From Candidatus Zixiibacteriota bacterium (GTDB taxonomy: Bacteria > Zixibacteria > MSB-5A5 > WJJR01 > JAJRUJ01), in the NCBI GenBank assembly GCA_024277855.1, contig JAJRUJ010000095.1:1-34149 (forward strand): DNA of 34,149 nt. Reading direction: 5' to 3'. The notes under the pieces were generated by a model. The model had not been told where the DNA came from. It saw nothing but the letters and a program-made list of their open reading frames with translations, and made no database searches. Each line of letters opens with the position of its first letter. The first letter of the stretch is position 1. Position numbers and translations under genes: made by a program. Positions 1-8,415 of the stretch are shown here, in pieces.

Positions 1-271
1 CGATACTGCGGCCGCCATGACATCTCTGGCCGCCGGCGTCGAAAAGGCCCCGTTCTCCAATCGACTCAAACTGCTTCTGGCGCGATTACAACTGGCTCGC
101 GGCACAAATGATCAAGTTTTGCCGCTGCTGAAAGCGGTACTTCGGATCAACCCCCGGCAGGGGGAGGCCCTCTATCTGAAGGGTTTGCTCGTTTTAGCCG
201 AGGGAGACACTGCCCAGGCGGTCGATCTTTGGGAAAGCGTCCTGGCGATTTCGCTGAACAGGGGAAAATGA
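1..271 (+). CDS. TPR-repeat protein, 3' end only
   Basis: The reading frame is open from the first bases of the window and stops with TGA at 269-271, so only the C-terminal ~89 residues are present. The visible part is alpha-helical and TPR-like: 'AVLRINPRQGEALYLKGL' followed by 'AEGDTAQAVDLWESVL' matches the helix A/helix B pattern, with the usual small residues and a proline at the turn. The ATG at 17 is internal to the frame and is probably not the real start. The stop overlaps the ATGATGA start of the next gene, which also contains TPRs, so the two are likely translationally coupled. TPR proteins scaffold protein complexes; the partner cannot be told from this fragment. Confidence 0.7.
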   Translation, partial: DTAAAMTSLAAGVEKAPFSNRLKLLLARLQLARGTNDQVLPLLKAVLRINPRQGEALYLKGLLVLAEGDTAQAVDLWESVLAISLNRGK

Positions 272-1392
272 TGAACGCGGGCAGAGCGTCGAAGTACATC
301 CTCAGCATTTGCGCCGCCGGTCTCTTTTTCGTGACGTTTTTTGTCCCGAACGTCTCGGCCGCGTTTCGCTATCTCCAGGAAGGGATGAAAGCGCCGGTGA
401 TCACCGGCCGCGACTTGCGGACCGGTGCGGAAATTTCCTCTGAGCCGCAGGCGGACGATCGGCTGATCGTGATTACTTTTTGGGCCACCTGGTCACAACG
501 CTCCCTGGAACTACTGGCTGATTTGCAATCTTTGCAGGAACAATATGCCGATCAACCGTTTCGGGTCATTGCCGTGAATGTCGATCGGGAGAAGATTACG
601 CCGGAAATTCGTGATTCGATTGACCGGATCGTTGATTCAATTACCCCGTTGTTGCCGCAGGTTATCGATGACGGCCTGCAGATGTTTTATGAATACGGAG
701 TGATCGCGGTTCCATCGACCGCCGTAATCGATTCGGCTGGCATCCTCCGTTATGCACCCTCCGGTTATTCGTTAACCGTCCGCGACCGGTTGGTCGATAC
801 CATTGAAGTCCTGCTCGGCCTAAAAACACCGACCGAATTTTATGCGGCATTACCGGGATACGAGCCCCATCCCCGCGCCATGCGGTATTACCGCCTTGCC
901 GTGCAATTGCTGAATCAACGGATGTACGAAAGGGCCGCCGCGAATCTTGTCTCGGCAATGGCCGCCGACAGCAATTTTTCCGCGCCGCATAATTTGCAGG
1001 GGGAAATCTACCTGGAGCTGGACAGTCTGCAGGCGGCAATCGATGAATTCCGTCTGGCGGTCGAGCGCGATACCAATTCGGTGGCGGCATGGGCGGGCTG
1101 GGGACGGGCGTTGTTGCGTAATAAGCAGCCGGAACAAGCGTATAAAAAGCTGGCGGTCGCCCTTGCCCGCAGCGGATCATATACTCCCGCGTTGGTCGAT
1201 TTGGCGCTTTGTCTGGCCGAGCGGGGTGACACGGACGAGGCAATCGATTCGTTGCAACAGGCGCTCGAATTAAACCCCAAAGATCCTGTCGTCCATTATT
1301 TTCTTGGCCGAGTCTATCGGAATACTGCTCCAATCGCCAAAACAGTCGAATCCTACCGCCGGGCATTGGAATTGCTCTTTCCTGCTCCCTAA
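268..1392 (+). CDS. Secreted TlpA-like thioredoxin-fold protein fused to TPRs, lacking the redox cysteines
   Basis: This is a 374-aa protein. The start is the ATG at 268 (or 271), inside the upstream stop and preceded by AGGGGA. Residues 1 to ~31 form a signal peptide ending VSA-AF. Residues ~35-185 look like a TlpA/AhpC-type thioredoxin fold: 'VITFWATW' strand, 'VIAVNVDRE', and the cis-proline segment 'VIAVPSTAVID'. The position that normally reads WCxxC reads WSQRS (residues ~75-79), so no redox-active cysteine pair is present. Residues ~210-374 carry about four TPR units, the last being 'AIDSLQQALELNPKDPVVHY'. I infer a periplasmic binding or scaffold role rather than disulfide exchange. 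In this cytochrome-rich setting it could be an apocytochrome-holding factor, by analogy with TPR proteins of cytochrome c maturation; that is a guess. Confidence 0.8.
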   Translation: MMNAGRASKYILSICAAGLFFVTFFVPNVSAAFRYLQEGMKAPVITGRDLRTGAEISSEPQADDRLIVITFWATWSQRSLELLADLQSLQEQYADQPFRVIAVNVDREKITPEIRDSIDRIVDSITPLLPQVIDDGLQMFYEYGVIAVPSTAVIDSAGILRYAPSGYSLTVRDRLVDTIEVLLGLKTPTEFYAALPGYEPHPRAMRYYRLAVQLLNQRMYERAAANLVSAMAADSNFSAPHNLQGEIYLELDSLQAAIDEFRLAVERDTNSVAAWAGWGRALLRNKQPEQAYKKLAVALARSGSYTPALVDLALCLAERGDTDEAIDSLQQALELNPKDPVVHYFLGRVYRNTAPIAKTVESYRRALELLFPAP

Positions 1393-1480
1393 GCAAGATT
1401 CGCATTTGGAATATGCTCGCAGCTATCGTATTGTCCTTAATGGGAATTGGTGGTGAAGACGGTCGCTCAGAGGAGCAATT

Positions 1481-2302
1481 ATGAATCATCTGCGTGTGGC
1501 AATTATCATTATAATTCTGTATATCGGGAGTTTTTCAACGGCGAGTGGCTTTGACTACCTCCACGGCGCCCAGGCCGTCGCAAAATTAAACTACGACTCA
1601 CTTTATCAGGCGGCCGCACCGATCGAGCGGTCGGCCGAGGGTCGGCAACTGATGGCCCATTGCCTTGCCCGTTACGGCGGCGTGGAGGCGCTGAAAAAAT
1701 TGGTCGGGTATCGGTTGACCTTGAGAATGAAGGCGTTCTTGAACAGGGATTCGCTGGATATTACCAAATCATTTCATCGAGGACGGCAGTATCGGATCAA
1801 TCGTGTTGGCCCGATCAACAACGAAACGAGGATTTTAAATGGAGATCGTTCCTGGTATCAAGCCAGCGACACTTTGATCAATCTTAATGATGGACGGTAT
1901 CGTGCGGAACTTTTCAGCTATCTGACATTGGCCCTGCCGTTGGCCATGAAGACCGAACGGTTTGACGGCATTCGCGTTGGTCTGCGTGACAACGATTCGT
2001 TGGTGTATATATATATGCGGAAAAAAGATTCATTGACGATTGTTGTCGGTATCGATCCTCACAGCTACCTGATTAAATCGTCCGAAGGTATTATTGAGCA
2101 AGGGAAAGACAATTTTGTATTTATTAATCATTTTTCCGATCACCGGGAATATGGCGGCTATGTGTTTCCGTTTCAATTGACCAATATCTCCATGGGTTTG
2201 GAAGTGGCCCGGTCGATTGTCACCAAAGTTGAAATCAATCCGGAATTTGCCGCCGGAGAATTTCGTCCACGGCGAATTATTAACCCTCGTACGGCCTATT
2301 GA
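1481..2302 (+). CDS. Secreted LolA-like / outer-membrane lipoprotein-sorting-fold protein
   Basis: This is a 273-aa protein with a good ribosome site (AGAGGAG) ~5 nt before the ATG. An N-terminal hydrophobic stretch (IIIIILYIGSF, residues ~8-18) followed by 'STASG' is a signal peptide. The rest is beta-rich and follows the layout of LolA/LolB-like proteins: a helix 'CLARYGGVEALKKL', then 'ILNGDRSWYQ', 'GIDPHSYLIKSSEG', and a late 'EYGGYVFPFQLTNI' leading to '...VEINPEF'. LolA-fold proteins bind lipids or lipoproteins in the periplasm. No lipobox is visible, so it is probably soluble. It lies 88 bp after the TlpA/TPR gene and 67-85 bp before the 17-heme cytochrome, so one transcript is plausible. 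The exact ligand is unknown. Confidence 0.65.
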   Translation: MNHLRVAIIIIILYIGSFSTASGFDYLHGAQAVAKLNYDSLYQAAAPIERSAEGRQLMAHCLARYGGVEALKKLVGYRLTLRMKAFLNRDSLDITKSFHRGRQYRINRVGPINNETRILNGDRSWYQASDTLINLNDGRYRAELFSYLTLALPLAMKTERFDGIRVGLRDNDSLVYIYMRKKDSLTIVVGIDPHSYLIKSSEGIIEQGKDNFVFINHFSDHREYGGYVFPFQLTNISMGLEVARSIVTKVEINPEFAAGEFRPRRIINPRTAY

Positions 2303-2387
2303 CCGTGAGGATTCCAAGCAGGATCCGCTCCGCGAGACAGTTCGCTCAACAGGTCGGTATCCTCGCTGAATGCCGGTAGTATTGCAG

Positions 2388-3692
2388 ATGAAACTTTGCA
2401 GGTTTTTAACATATTTGCTGTCGGCTGTTCTCATCATGGAGTTTGGTGGACTGGGAATCAGCGACAAGGCCATCGCCGGGGAGAAAGAAAAGACTTGCCT
2501 GGATTGCCATCCCGCGTATCGTAAGCAATTATCCGGGAAATTTAACCATGAGCCGTTTGCCAAGGGCAATTGTTACGCCTGCCACAAGAATCACGGCTTC
2601 CGGGACACATTCGAGCTGGCCGGTTCCATCATCGATCTCTGCTCGGCCTGTCATGCCGAGATCGTCGAATTGCCGGATGAGTCGCTTCATTACCCGCTTA
2701 CCGAAGAATCGAGTTGTCTGGAATGTCATCTGCCTCACGGAGCGGATAATAAATATTTCCTGAAGAAACCCAGCGGTCTGCTTTGTCTCGACTGCCATGA
2801 CTCTCCCACGGACGCAACCGGCTTCATCCACCAGCCGTTTGCCGACACCCTGTGTGTCGAATGTCATAATCCCCATGGGTCATTCTTCGGCCCGTTTTTG
2901 CAGCTACCCACCGGGTATGTCTGCCAGACGTGTCATGAGTCGATTCTTGCCGGTATTCCGCCCGATCAAATGCATACCGGCAAGGAGCTAAGCTCCTGTG
3001 AACACTGTCATCGTGGACATGCCGCCTCAGTTGAGCATCTGCTTCTCGCCGAGGTTAACAAACTATGTCTGGGGTGCCACACCGACATTATCGGCTCGGA
3101 TACTTTGACGGTGCCGCACTCCGTACTGCTCGAGAGTAACTGCCTGGTTTGCCATCAACCGCATTTCCGCAAAGGCGCAAATACCCTGATCGCGCAACAG
3201 CCCGAACTTTGTCTTGCCTGTCACGATGATATTGCCGAAATGATTTCCCGCAAGTATCCCCACGAGCCGGCCGGCGAAGATTGTCTGATCTGCCATGACC
3301 CACACCGGCAAGCCAAAAGCGGGGAGGAACGCACGCTGTGTGCCGATTGCCATGAAATCGAAGATAAAGAATTTCTGCAACGACATGAAAACCTTGCACC
3401 CAAATCATGTACCGGTTGCCACAATCCCCACGGTTCATCATCAGAGGGGTTGTTGCGGAGCAATCAGCATGTACCTTTTGCCGACGGCGAATGTGAACTC
3501 TGTCATCAGACCGGGATCGACCTGGATCAGCCCGCCGAGTCGAATGTTTGTTTGGATTGCCACGATATGCCGGAACCCCGCGGTTCACACTCTCCAGATA
3601 AGATTATGGATCATAATTGTCTCTATTGCCATCAGCCACACGTTGCCGACAACAAAAGTTTGCTGCGGGCAGCGAAAAAGCGTTCTGATTAA
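2388..3692 (+). CDS. 17-heme secreted c-type cytochrome (paired CXXCH type)
   Basis: The protein is 434 aa from the ATG at 2388, or 440 aa from 2370; neither start has a convincing ribosome site, and 2388 gives the better signal peptide (MKLCRFLTYLLSAVLIMEF). Seventeen CXXCH motifs run from 'CLDCHPAY' near the mature N-terminus to 'CLYCHQPH' near the C-terminus, about one heme per 24 residues. Many are the doubled type CxxCHxPHG (for example 'CLECHLPHG', 'CVECHNPHG', 'CTGCHNPHG'), in which the following His can be an axial ligand. There is no other domain. High heme density with no enzyme fold indicates an electron-transfer wire or reservoir in the periplasm or outside the cell. It is separated from the main cytochrome cluster by a 755-bp spacer, so it may be transcribed with the upstream genes. 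Confidence 0.95.
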   Translation: MKLCRFLTYLLSAVLIMEFGGLGISDKAIAGEKEKTCLDCHPAYRKQLSGKFNHEPFAKGNCYACHKNHGFRDTFELAGSIIDLCSACHAEIVELPDESLHYPLTEESSCLECHLPHGADNKYFLKKPSGLLCLDCHDSPTDATGFIHQPFADTLCVECHNPHGSFFGPFLQLPTGYVCQTCHESILAGIPPDQMHTGKELSSCEHCHRGHAASVEHLLLAEVNKLCLGCHTDIIGSDTLTVPHSVLLESNCLVCHQPHFRKGANTLIAQQPELCLACHDDIAEMISRKYPHEPAGEDCLICHDPHRQAKSGEERTLCADCHEIEDKEFLQRHENLAPKSCTGCHNPHGSSSEGLLRSNQHVPFADGECELCHQTGIDLDQPAESNVCLDCHDMPEPRGSHSPDKIMDHNCLYCHQPHVADNKSLLRAAKKRSD

Positions 3693-4447
3693 TAGTACTG
3701 CCTTTTTGTCGATCGTAACTTTCAAAGTTTTGGCGATGATAAATCCTGCTTTTCCCGGCAGTTAATAAAAACCAATATCATCCATTATCATTTTACCAAT
3801 GCATTGACTTTGCGTGAACTCCAATTCCCTGTGGTTGGGATTCGATCGGTGTTAGAGAAAAATTTTTCCAGAAAACCCGCCGTTCACCTCTGATCTGCCG
3901 GTAACATTTTGCCGCTTAACCGGTAATGATGACCAGTAGTTTTGTGTTTCCAATTAGTATTGAGTAATCAAGATAATATATACCTTTTGTTGGCATGAAT
4001 TTGTTGTTGGTTCTGTCCTCAAATTCGGGGTGATTTCTTGTCCTGCCGCAGGTTGTCGAAAATATTTTTCTCGACGAATCCCCCGGAATAGTAATGGTGG
4101 CATTTTAATTGTCATAAAATAGCATTGTATAAAGGATAGATTTGGCAAATTATTATCAAAACAGTAGGAAAAAGACCGATATCCTATTATAATGGCGCTG
4201 ACATCGGGTTATTGTGTCGCGGACGTAAGGCGGTGCAAAGGAAGTTAATTAACTCGTAGGAAATTCGTTAACGGAAAATACGCGTTTGATAGGGATATTT
4301 TTAGAAATTATCTTGTGAAAAATATGACGAAGTCAGATGCGTGGAAATTCTATTTATGGATAACATGATAAGCACCGGCCGTGGCTATTGCCGTCGAGAA
4401 CACATGAGGAGCGGTTGAACTATCGGGTGTAAGCGGAGCAGAAAAGC
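3693..4447 (+). other. Long AT-rich intergenic region upstream of the cytochrome cluster
   Basis: No credible gene is seen in these 755 bases on either strand; the 64-aa minus frame at 3954-4148 has no ribosome site or recognisable features. Notable marks are an imperfect palindrome at 4055-4075 (GTCGA arms around an A/T core), a perfect TATAAT at 4188-4193 without a recognisable -35 box at normal spacing, and the self-complementary GTTAATTAAC near 4245. The length and base composition suit a promoter/regulatory region for the downstream operon, possibly with an unrecognised small RNA. The actual start site cannot be assigned. Confidence 0.5.
4055..4075. promoter_or_regulatory. Imperfect palindrome, candidate operator
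   Basis: The 21-base stretch has GTCGA and TCGAC arms around an AT-rich core; 8 of 10 base pairs match across the dyad. It sits in the long spacer ~370 bp before the first gene of the cytochrome cluster. Dyads like this are common binding sites for dimeric regulators, but no regulator is identified and a single copy is weak evidence. Confidence 0.25.
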
Positions 4448-6043
4448 GTGGAAATTCGTCAATTCAATAAAAGAAATCTAAGCAGCAGTCCCGGCTGGTC
4501 GGGGCTGGTTGCCGTGGTCATTGTGTTGATCTGGGTGGCCATGTCGGTGGCCGCAGGCCCAACTTTTGTCGCTGCGTTTTTTGTTAAGGGTAAAGTCGGC
4601 CTGAAGTGGAGGAAGATTGAAGGGGTCGAATCATATTCGATCTATCGGAAGGCGCAAGGCGGGGAATTCGAAAAAATCAGTTCGACCGGCGATGATCATT
4701 ATTTCGATACTGATCTCGTTGCCGGGACGGTTTACATCTACCGGCTGGGCGTCGCCAGCGCTGATGGCCTGGAAGAATTTTCGGCGGAGAAGTCGGTGAC
4801 AATTCCGGGCGTGGAAGCCGGAGATTTCCAGCCGCCCATCTGGGTTGGCTTACGGGTCGACCAGGATCGGATCTACCTGAACTGGGACCCCGTCCCTTCG
4901 GCGATCGCCTATAACATCATGCGCTCAGCCACGCCGGGTGGAGAGTATGAAACAATCGGCAATGCGCAGTCCTCGAAGTATGCCGACAAGACCGGCCTGG
5001 AAAAAGGCCGGACATATTACTATGTGCTTACCGCCCTTAACGCAGACTTTGAGGAAACTAAATTCTCCGAAGAGCGAAGCATCAAGTACGGCATCAGTTT
5101 GGCCGAGCAGGAAAAGTTGGAGGCGGAGCAAACGAAGATCGTATTGGAAGATGTAAAACTCACCGAACTTTTCGATATCACGACTGCCGGCAACCTCGGT
5201 GCAATGAACCAACCGGCCGATGTGTTCGTCAACTCCGTCGGCAGGATTTATATCACCGACGCTCTGAATGCCAAGGTTCACTGCTTTGCTCCGGACGGTA
5301 AGTATCTTTTCTCGTTTGGCGAGAGGATGGATAAAGGCGATATCGACAATCCGCCGCCGGGAACATTTCTGATCCCCTTCACCTTGTTTATCGACAAGCA
5401 GGACCAGGTTTTCGTCACCGATATCGACGGTCATGACATCCAGGTTTTTACCGCCGACGGCAAATTTATCAAACGTATCCGAGTCCAAACCGGCGATAAC
5501 CAGGCCACTCTGCGGCCGAACGGCATTCATGTCCTCGATGACGGGCGGATGGTGATCACCGATACCGGCAACCACCGGTTCCTGATTATCGATCAAAACG
5601 GCCGGATCCTGCTTAGCGTGGGGGAAAGAGGCAGTAAGCCAGGTCAATTCGCATTCCCCGACGAACTGACGGTTACTGATGATAATATCATCTGTATCGT
5701 AGATGTCATCAATTGCCGGATCCAAGAATTCGACCTGGACGGCAAATTCATCCGCACTTTCGGCAGTGTGGGGCAATCTGCCGGGACTTTTGCCCGGCCG
5801 AAGGCAATCACAATTGACGAGAGGGGACGGATCTGGGTCTCTGACGGCATGTCCAGTGTCATCCAGTGTTTTACGGTGGACGGCAAGGTCAAATCGGCTC
5901 TTGGAACGATGAACGACGAATCGGTCAAATTCGTTACGCCCCGCGGTATTTTCTTTAAAGACGGACGATTCTACGTGGTAAACCGCGTCCCCAACCGGGT
6001 GGTGGTTTATCAGGTGGAGTGGAGTGATTCCGATGCTGAATAA
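4448..6043 (+). CDS. Membrane-anchored FnIII-FnIII-NHL beta-propeller protein
   Basis: This is a 531-aa protein with a GTG start and a weak upstream GGAG. Residues ~18-39 form one hydrophobic segment, a signal anchor or uncleaved signal. Two fibronectin type III domains follow (~46-120 and ~128-215): both have the 'V.L.W....YxIxRs/k' core and the 'G..Y.Y.l.a' strand. An acidic/basic linker (~216-240) leads into an NHL six-bladed propeller (~245-525) with repeated blades such as 'VFVTDIDGHDIQVF', 'MVITDTGNHRFLII' and 'IWVSDGMSSVIQCF'. NHL propellers bind proteins or carbohydrates and have no redox group of their own. It is the first gene of the cluster and is followed 52 bp later by a nonaheme cytochrome, so an assembly or scaffolding role for exported cytochromes is likely. 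Confidence 0.88.
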   Translation: MEIRQFNKRNLSSSPGWSGLVAVVIVLIWVAMSVAAGPTFVAAFFVKGKVGLKWRKIEGVESYSIYRKAQGGEFEKISSTGDDHYFDTDLVAGTVYIYRLGVASADGLEEFSAEKSVTIPGVEAGDFQPPIWVGLRVDQDRIYLNWDPVPSAIAYNIMRSATPGGEYETIGNAQSSKYADKTGLEKGRTYYYVLTALNADFEETKFSEERSIKYGISLAEQEKLEAEQTKIVLEDVKLTELFDITTAGNLGAMNQPADVFVNSVGRIYITDALNAKVHCFAPDGKYLFSFGERMDKGDIDNPPPGTFLIPFTLFIDKQDQVFVTDIDGHDIQVFTADGKFIKRIRVQTGDNQATLRPNGIHVLDDGRMVITDTGNHRFLIIDQNGRILLSVGERGSKPGQFAFPDELTVTDDNIICIVDVINCRIQEFDLDGKFIRTFGSVGQSAGTFARPKAITIDERGRIWVSDGMSSVIQCFTVDGKVKSALGTMNDESVKFVTPRGIFFKDGRFYVVNRVPNRVVVYQVEWSDSDAE

Positions 6044-6082
6044 AAAACGAGAAAAATACAGAAGACCAGAATTTCCAACGTC

Positions 6083-6089
6083 AAGGAGG
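6083..6089 (+). promoter_or_regulatory. Strong Shine-Dalgarno that fixes the start of the nonaheme cytochrome
   Basis: AAGGAGG lies 6 nt before the ATG at 6096 and selects that start over the in-frame ATG at 6024 inside the previous gene. It is the best ribosome site in the cluster, which suggests this subunit is made in large amounts. Confidence 0.75.
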
Positions 6090-6095
6090 CTTTCT

Positions 6096-7244
6096 ATGAA
6101 AAAACTTGCCATCGTTTTGACCGGTATATGCGTCTTGGCGCTGCCGGTGGCGACGTTTGGCGGGGTAGCCGGTTCAGACCATGACCTGACTGGTTCGGGA
6201 GAAAAGGTTTGTGAGGCCTGCCATATCCCTCACAACGCCTTGGGTGACAAGCTCTGGGCCCGCACGCCGAGTGGCACTTTCTCGGGTGTGCAGGACCTTT
6301 GCTACACTTGTCACGATGGTGGTGTGACCTCAGTAGGCGTGACCACAGCATTTGACGCCGCCAAAGAGCAGCATGCAATAGTAGGAGCCGACTGTAGCGG
6401 CGACGGAGCCTGCCATGATGTGCACAACCAGAACCCGAATGGCTCAGGTCGTTTTGTGGTGGAGACCGAAACGAACAACAGCTTTTGCGAAACCTGCCAC
6501 GATGCAACACAGTTTGCCGGTGCGGAAGGCCTCGGTGATCACACTGCGGGGTTGACGCACTTCACCAATGGTGGGACATTTACCTGTAATCAATGTCACA
6601 CCGTCCACGGGGCAACCGCCCAGACAACCAACCCGCCGGGCTTGACTAATCCGATTCTGTTGGCTGATAATCAACCCGGAAGTTATTATGGCGCCTTCTG
6701 TATCTCGTGCCATAATGGCACGGCGCCCACGGAAGCGGTGGCCGGTTCTGGTGGTCAGGCGGCCACCGATGTTTGGGATTATGCCCAGTCGGTCGCCGAC
6801 GGTACCGAATGGAAACATCCGACTACCTCAACCACCGGTGGTACTCCGGTCGGCGGCTGTAACAAGTGTCATGATGTCCATGATCCGGCCGCCTCTCCGG
6901 CCCCGAAATATCTGCTATTAGCGGATAATACGGAATCGGCCTATTGCCTGTCCTGCCATTCGGCAGCAGGGGCTCCGGGCATCGGCGCCAACACCCATTT
7001 CACCGGTGTGCCGACCGATGTGAATATGAACAGTGGCCTTAACCCGGCACTGCCCTGGGCCAACCAGATTGACGAGGATGGAACAGTCGGTGCCGATTGG
7101 GCAAGCGCCACGGCCAACATGATGGTTTGTGAAACCTGCCATTCAGTGCACAAGCAGGGCGACCAAACTGTTGATGGTGGCTACCTGTTGAGAGACGGTA
7201 ACACTAACAACCAGATATGCCAGGCGTGTCATACCGCCAACTAA
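6096..7244 (+). CDS. Secreted nonaheme cytochrome with an extra CX5CH site; OmcS/OmcE-like filament candidate
   Basis: This is a 382-aa protein. Residues 1 to ~21 form a clear signal peptide (KKLAIVLTGICVLALPVATFGG). Nine CXXCH motifs are present, from 'CEACHIPHNALGD' to a final 'CQACH' four residues from the C-terminus. A tenth site reads C-SGDGA-CH (C100-C106-H107), a CX5CH spacing. The CxxCHxxHN-LG opening and the heme at the extreme C-terminus resemble the layout of the Geobacter filament cytochrome OmcS. Between hemes the chain is Gly/Thr/Asn-rich and poor in charge, like surface polymers. The strong ribosome site and a hairpin directly after the gene suggest higher expression than its neighbours. 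Filament formation is inference; a non-polymeric extracellular electron carrier is the alternative. Confidence 0.9.
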   Translation: MKKLAIVLTGICVLALPVATFGGVAGSDHDLTGSGEKVCEACHIPHNALGDKLWARTPSGTFSGVQDLCYTCHDGGVTSVGVTTAFDAAKEQHAIVGADCSGDGACHDVHNQNPNGSGRFVVETETNNSFCETCHDATQFAGAEGLGDHTAGLTHFTNGGTFTCNQCHTVHGATAQTTNPPGLTNPILLADNQPGSYYGAFCISCHNGTAPTEAVAGSGGQAATDVWDYAQSVADGTEWKHPTTSTTGGTPVGGCNKCHDVHDPAASPAPKYLLLADNTESAYCLSCHSAAGAPGIGANTHFTGVPTDVNMNSGLNPALPWANQIDEDGTVGADWASATANMMVCETCHSVHKQGDQTVDGGYLLRDGNTNNQICQACHTAN

Positions 7245-7278
7245 GGTATCTCTTTGCAGTTGACGAAATTCGTCCACG

Positions 7279-7314
7279 AGGCAGGGCCCGGGCATTAGCC
7301 CAGGCCCTGCCTTT
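7279..7314 (+). terminator. Strong hairpin with a short T run after the nonaheme gene; partial terminator or mRNA stabiliser
   Basis: AGGCAGGGCC at 7279-7288 pairs with GGCCCTGCCT at 7303-7312, and the inner CGGGC/GCCCA can extend the stem around an ATTA loop. Only three T residues follow. The hairpin lies 35 bp after the stop of the nonaheme cytochrome and 10 bp before the next start. This is what one expects of a leaky terminator or a 3'-end stabiliser that sets the ratio between an abundant subunit and downstream genes. Confidence 0.6.
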
Positions 7315-7323
7315 GCTGAAAGC

Positions 7324-8412
7324 ATGAAAACTATAACAATATTTGTCGTGTATTTTATTATGGCCAATCTTGATGCCGGAGCAAGCACGTTTTTGGAAGT
7401 TCTCACTCCGCCCGAATATACCAGTACAAAATATGACCGCCTGTACTTAGTCGGCAAAACCGATGCGCCGAAGGTGGAAATTTCCCTCAACGGCACAGCA
7501 TATCGGGTACTAAACGTCCGCGATTCAGTATTTCATACTATGCTTGCCTTCGGTTACGGGCTTAATGAAATTGTTATCCGTACGATTACGGCAGACAGCG
7601 CCGCCACCCCGGCAGTCATCGATACCGTGGAGATCCTCAGCGGACCGAAGATTGGGAAAAAGTACAGCCGGATATTTGCCCCCCTTGTCTTTCACAGTGA
7701 GCATCCGCGCCGGGAATGTCTGGCCTGTCATCCGATCGCGACGGCGGAGGAAATATCCCCCGGTACCGCGGCCGCGTGTTACGAGTGCCATCGGGAGATT
7801 GAGCGGCATTTCCGCACGCATATTCCCAATGATCAGCGGGCGTGTTCGGTCTGTCACCGGCTGCGGGATGACCTGACCGCGGTGAGTACCGGCGGTTACG
7901 CCGGGAAAAATCCTTGCTATTCATGTCATCAGGACAAGATCGGTGCATATGCGCAGGATTATATCCATGGCCCGGTTGCGGGTGGAACGTGCACCATTTG
8001 CCACGATCCCCATGGTTCAGAATTTGAATTCAGTCTGGTGAATCCCGTCGCGGTTCTCTGTCCTTCCTGCCACACAATGGACAATTACCGGGAGTTACCA
8101 ACGCAGCATCGGCCGTTCAGTGAGGGCAAATGTACCGACTGCCACGATCCCCATTCCACCGATAACAAGTGGGTCCTGATTAAGAATTCGCAGGAGTTGT
8201 GTACGAACTGCCATCAAAAGATAGGCTTGATGGAGAACCACCGGCATCCGTATAATGTAACGCCGAAACGTCGGCTCGTTGCGCCGTTGGAATTGAGTGT
8301 GAACGGACAATTAGAGTGTCTCTCCTGTCACGAGGCGCATGCGGGCAGCTCAAAATACCTTCTGCGATCCGAGGAGGAGAATGCCTGTGCGGGTTGCCAC
8401 CCGGGTAGATAA
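7324..8412 (+). CDS. Secreted decaheme cytochrome with an N-terminal Ig-like domain
   Basis: This is a 362-aa protein. Residues 1-20 are a signal peptide. Residues ~22-120 form a beta-sandwich without hemes ('GKTDAPKVEISLNG', 'GLNEIVIRTI'), like the Ig-like/FlgD-type domains seen on secreted proteins. Residues ~130-362 carry ten CXXCH motifs, several of the doubled form ('CTICHDPHG', 'CTDCHDPHS'), ending with 'CAGCHPGR' at the C-terminus. The Ig-like module may be the docking part and the heme part the conductive part. No good ribosome site is seen before the ATG, so translation may depend on the upstream transcript. The gene is followed 3 bp later by an NHL lipoprotein. A decaheme electron carrier of the periplasm or cell surface is well supported; its partner is not known. 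Confidence 0.93.
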   Translation: MKTITIFVVYFIMANLDAGASTFLEVLTPPEYTSTKYDRLYLVGKTDAPKVEISLNGTAYRVLNVRDSVFHTMLAFGYGLNEIVIRTITADSAATPAVIDTVEILSGPKIGKKYSRIFAPLVFHSEHPRRECLACHPIATAEEISPGTAAACYECHREIERHFRTHIPNDQRACSVCHRLRDDLTAVSTGGYAGKNPCYSCHQDKIGAYAQDYIHGPVAGGTCTICHDPHGSEFEFSLVNPVAVLCPSCHTMDNYRELPTQHRPFSEGKCTDCHDPHSTDNKWVLIKNSQELCTNCHQKIGLMENHRHPYNVTPKRRLVAPLELSVNGQLECLSCHEAHAGSSKYLLRSEEENACAGCHPGR

Positions 8413-8415
8413 CGC

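Noticed and set aside
662-1489. A 275-aa open frame on the minus strand
   Set aside because: It is Pro/Arg-rich, has no start signals and is opposite the clear TlpA/TPR gene.
3989-4004. TTGGCATGAATTTGTTG as a sigma-54 promoter
   Set aside because: The -12 GC is missing (TGTT instead of TTGC), unlike the good match at 30273.
4925-6112. A 395-aa open frame on the minus strand
   Set aside because: It is the antisense of the NHL propeller blades; the repeated 'VDIGDENLV' pattern mirrors the plus-strand NHL repeats.
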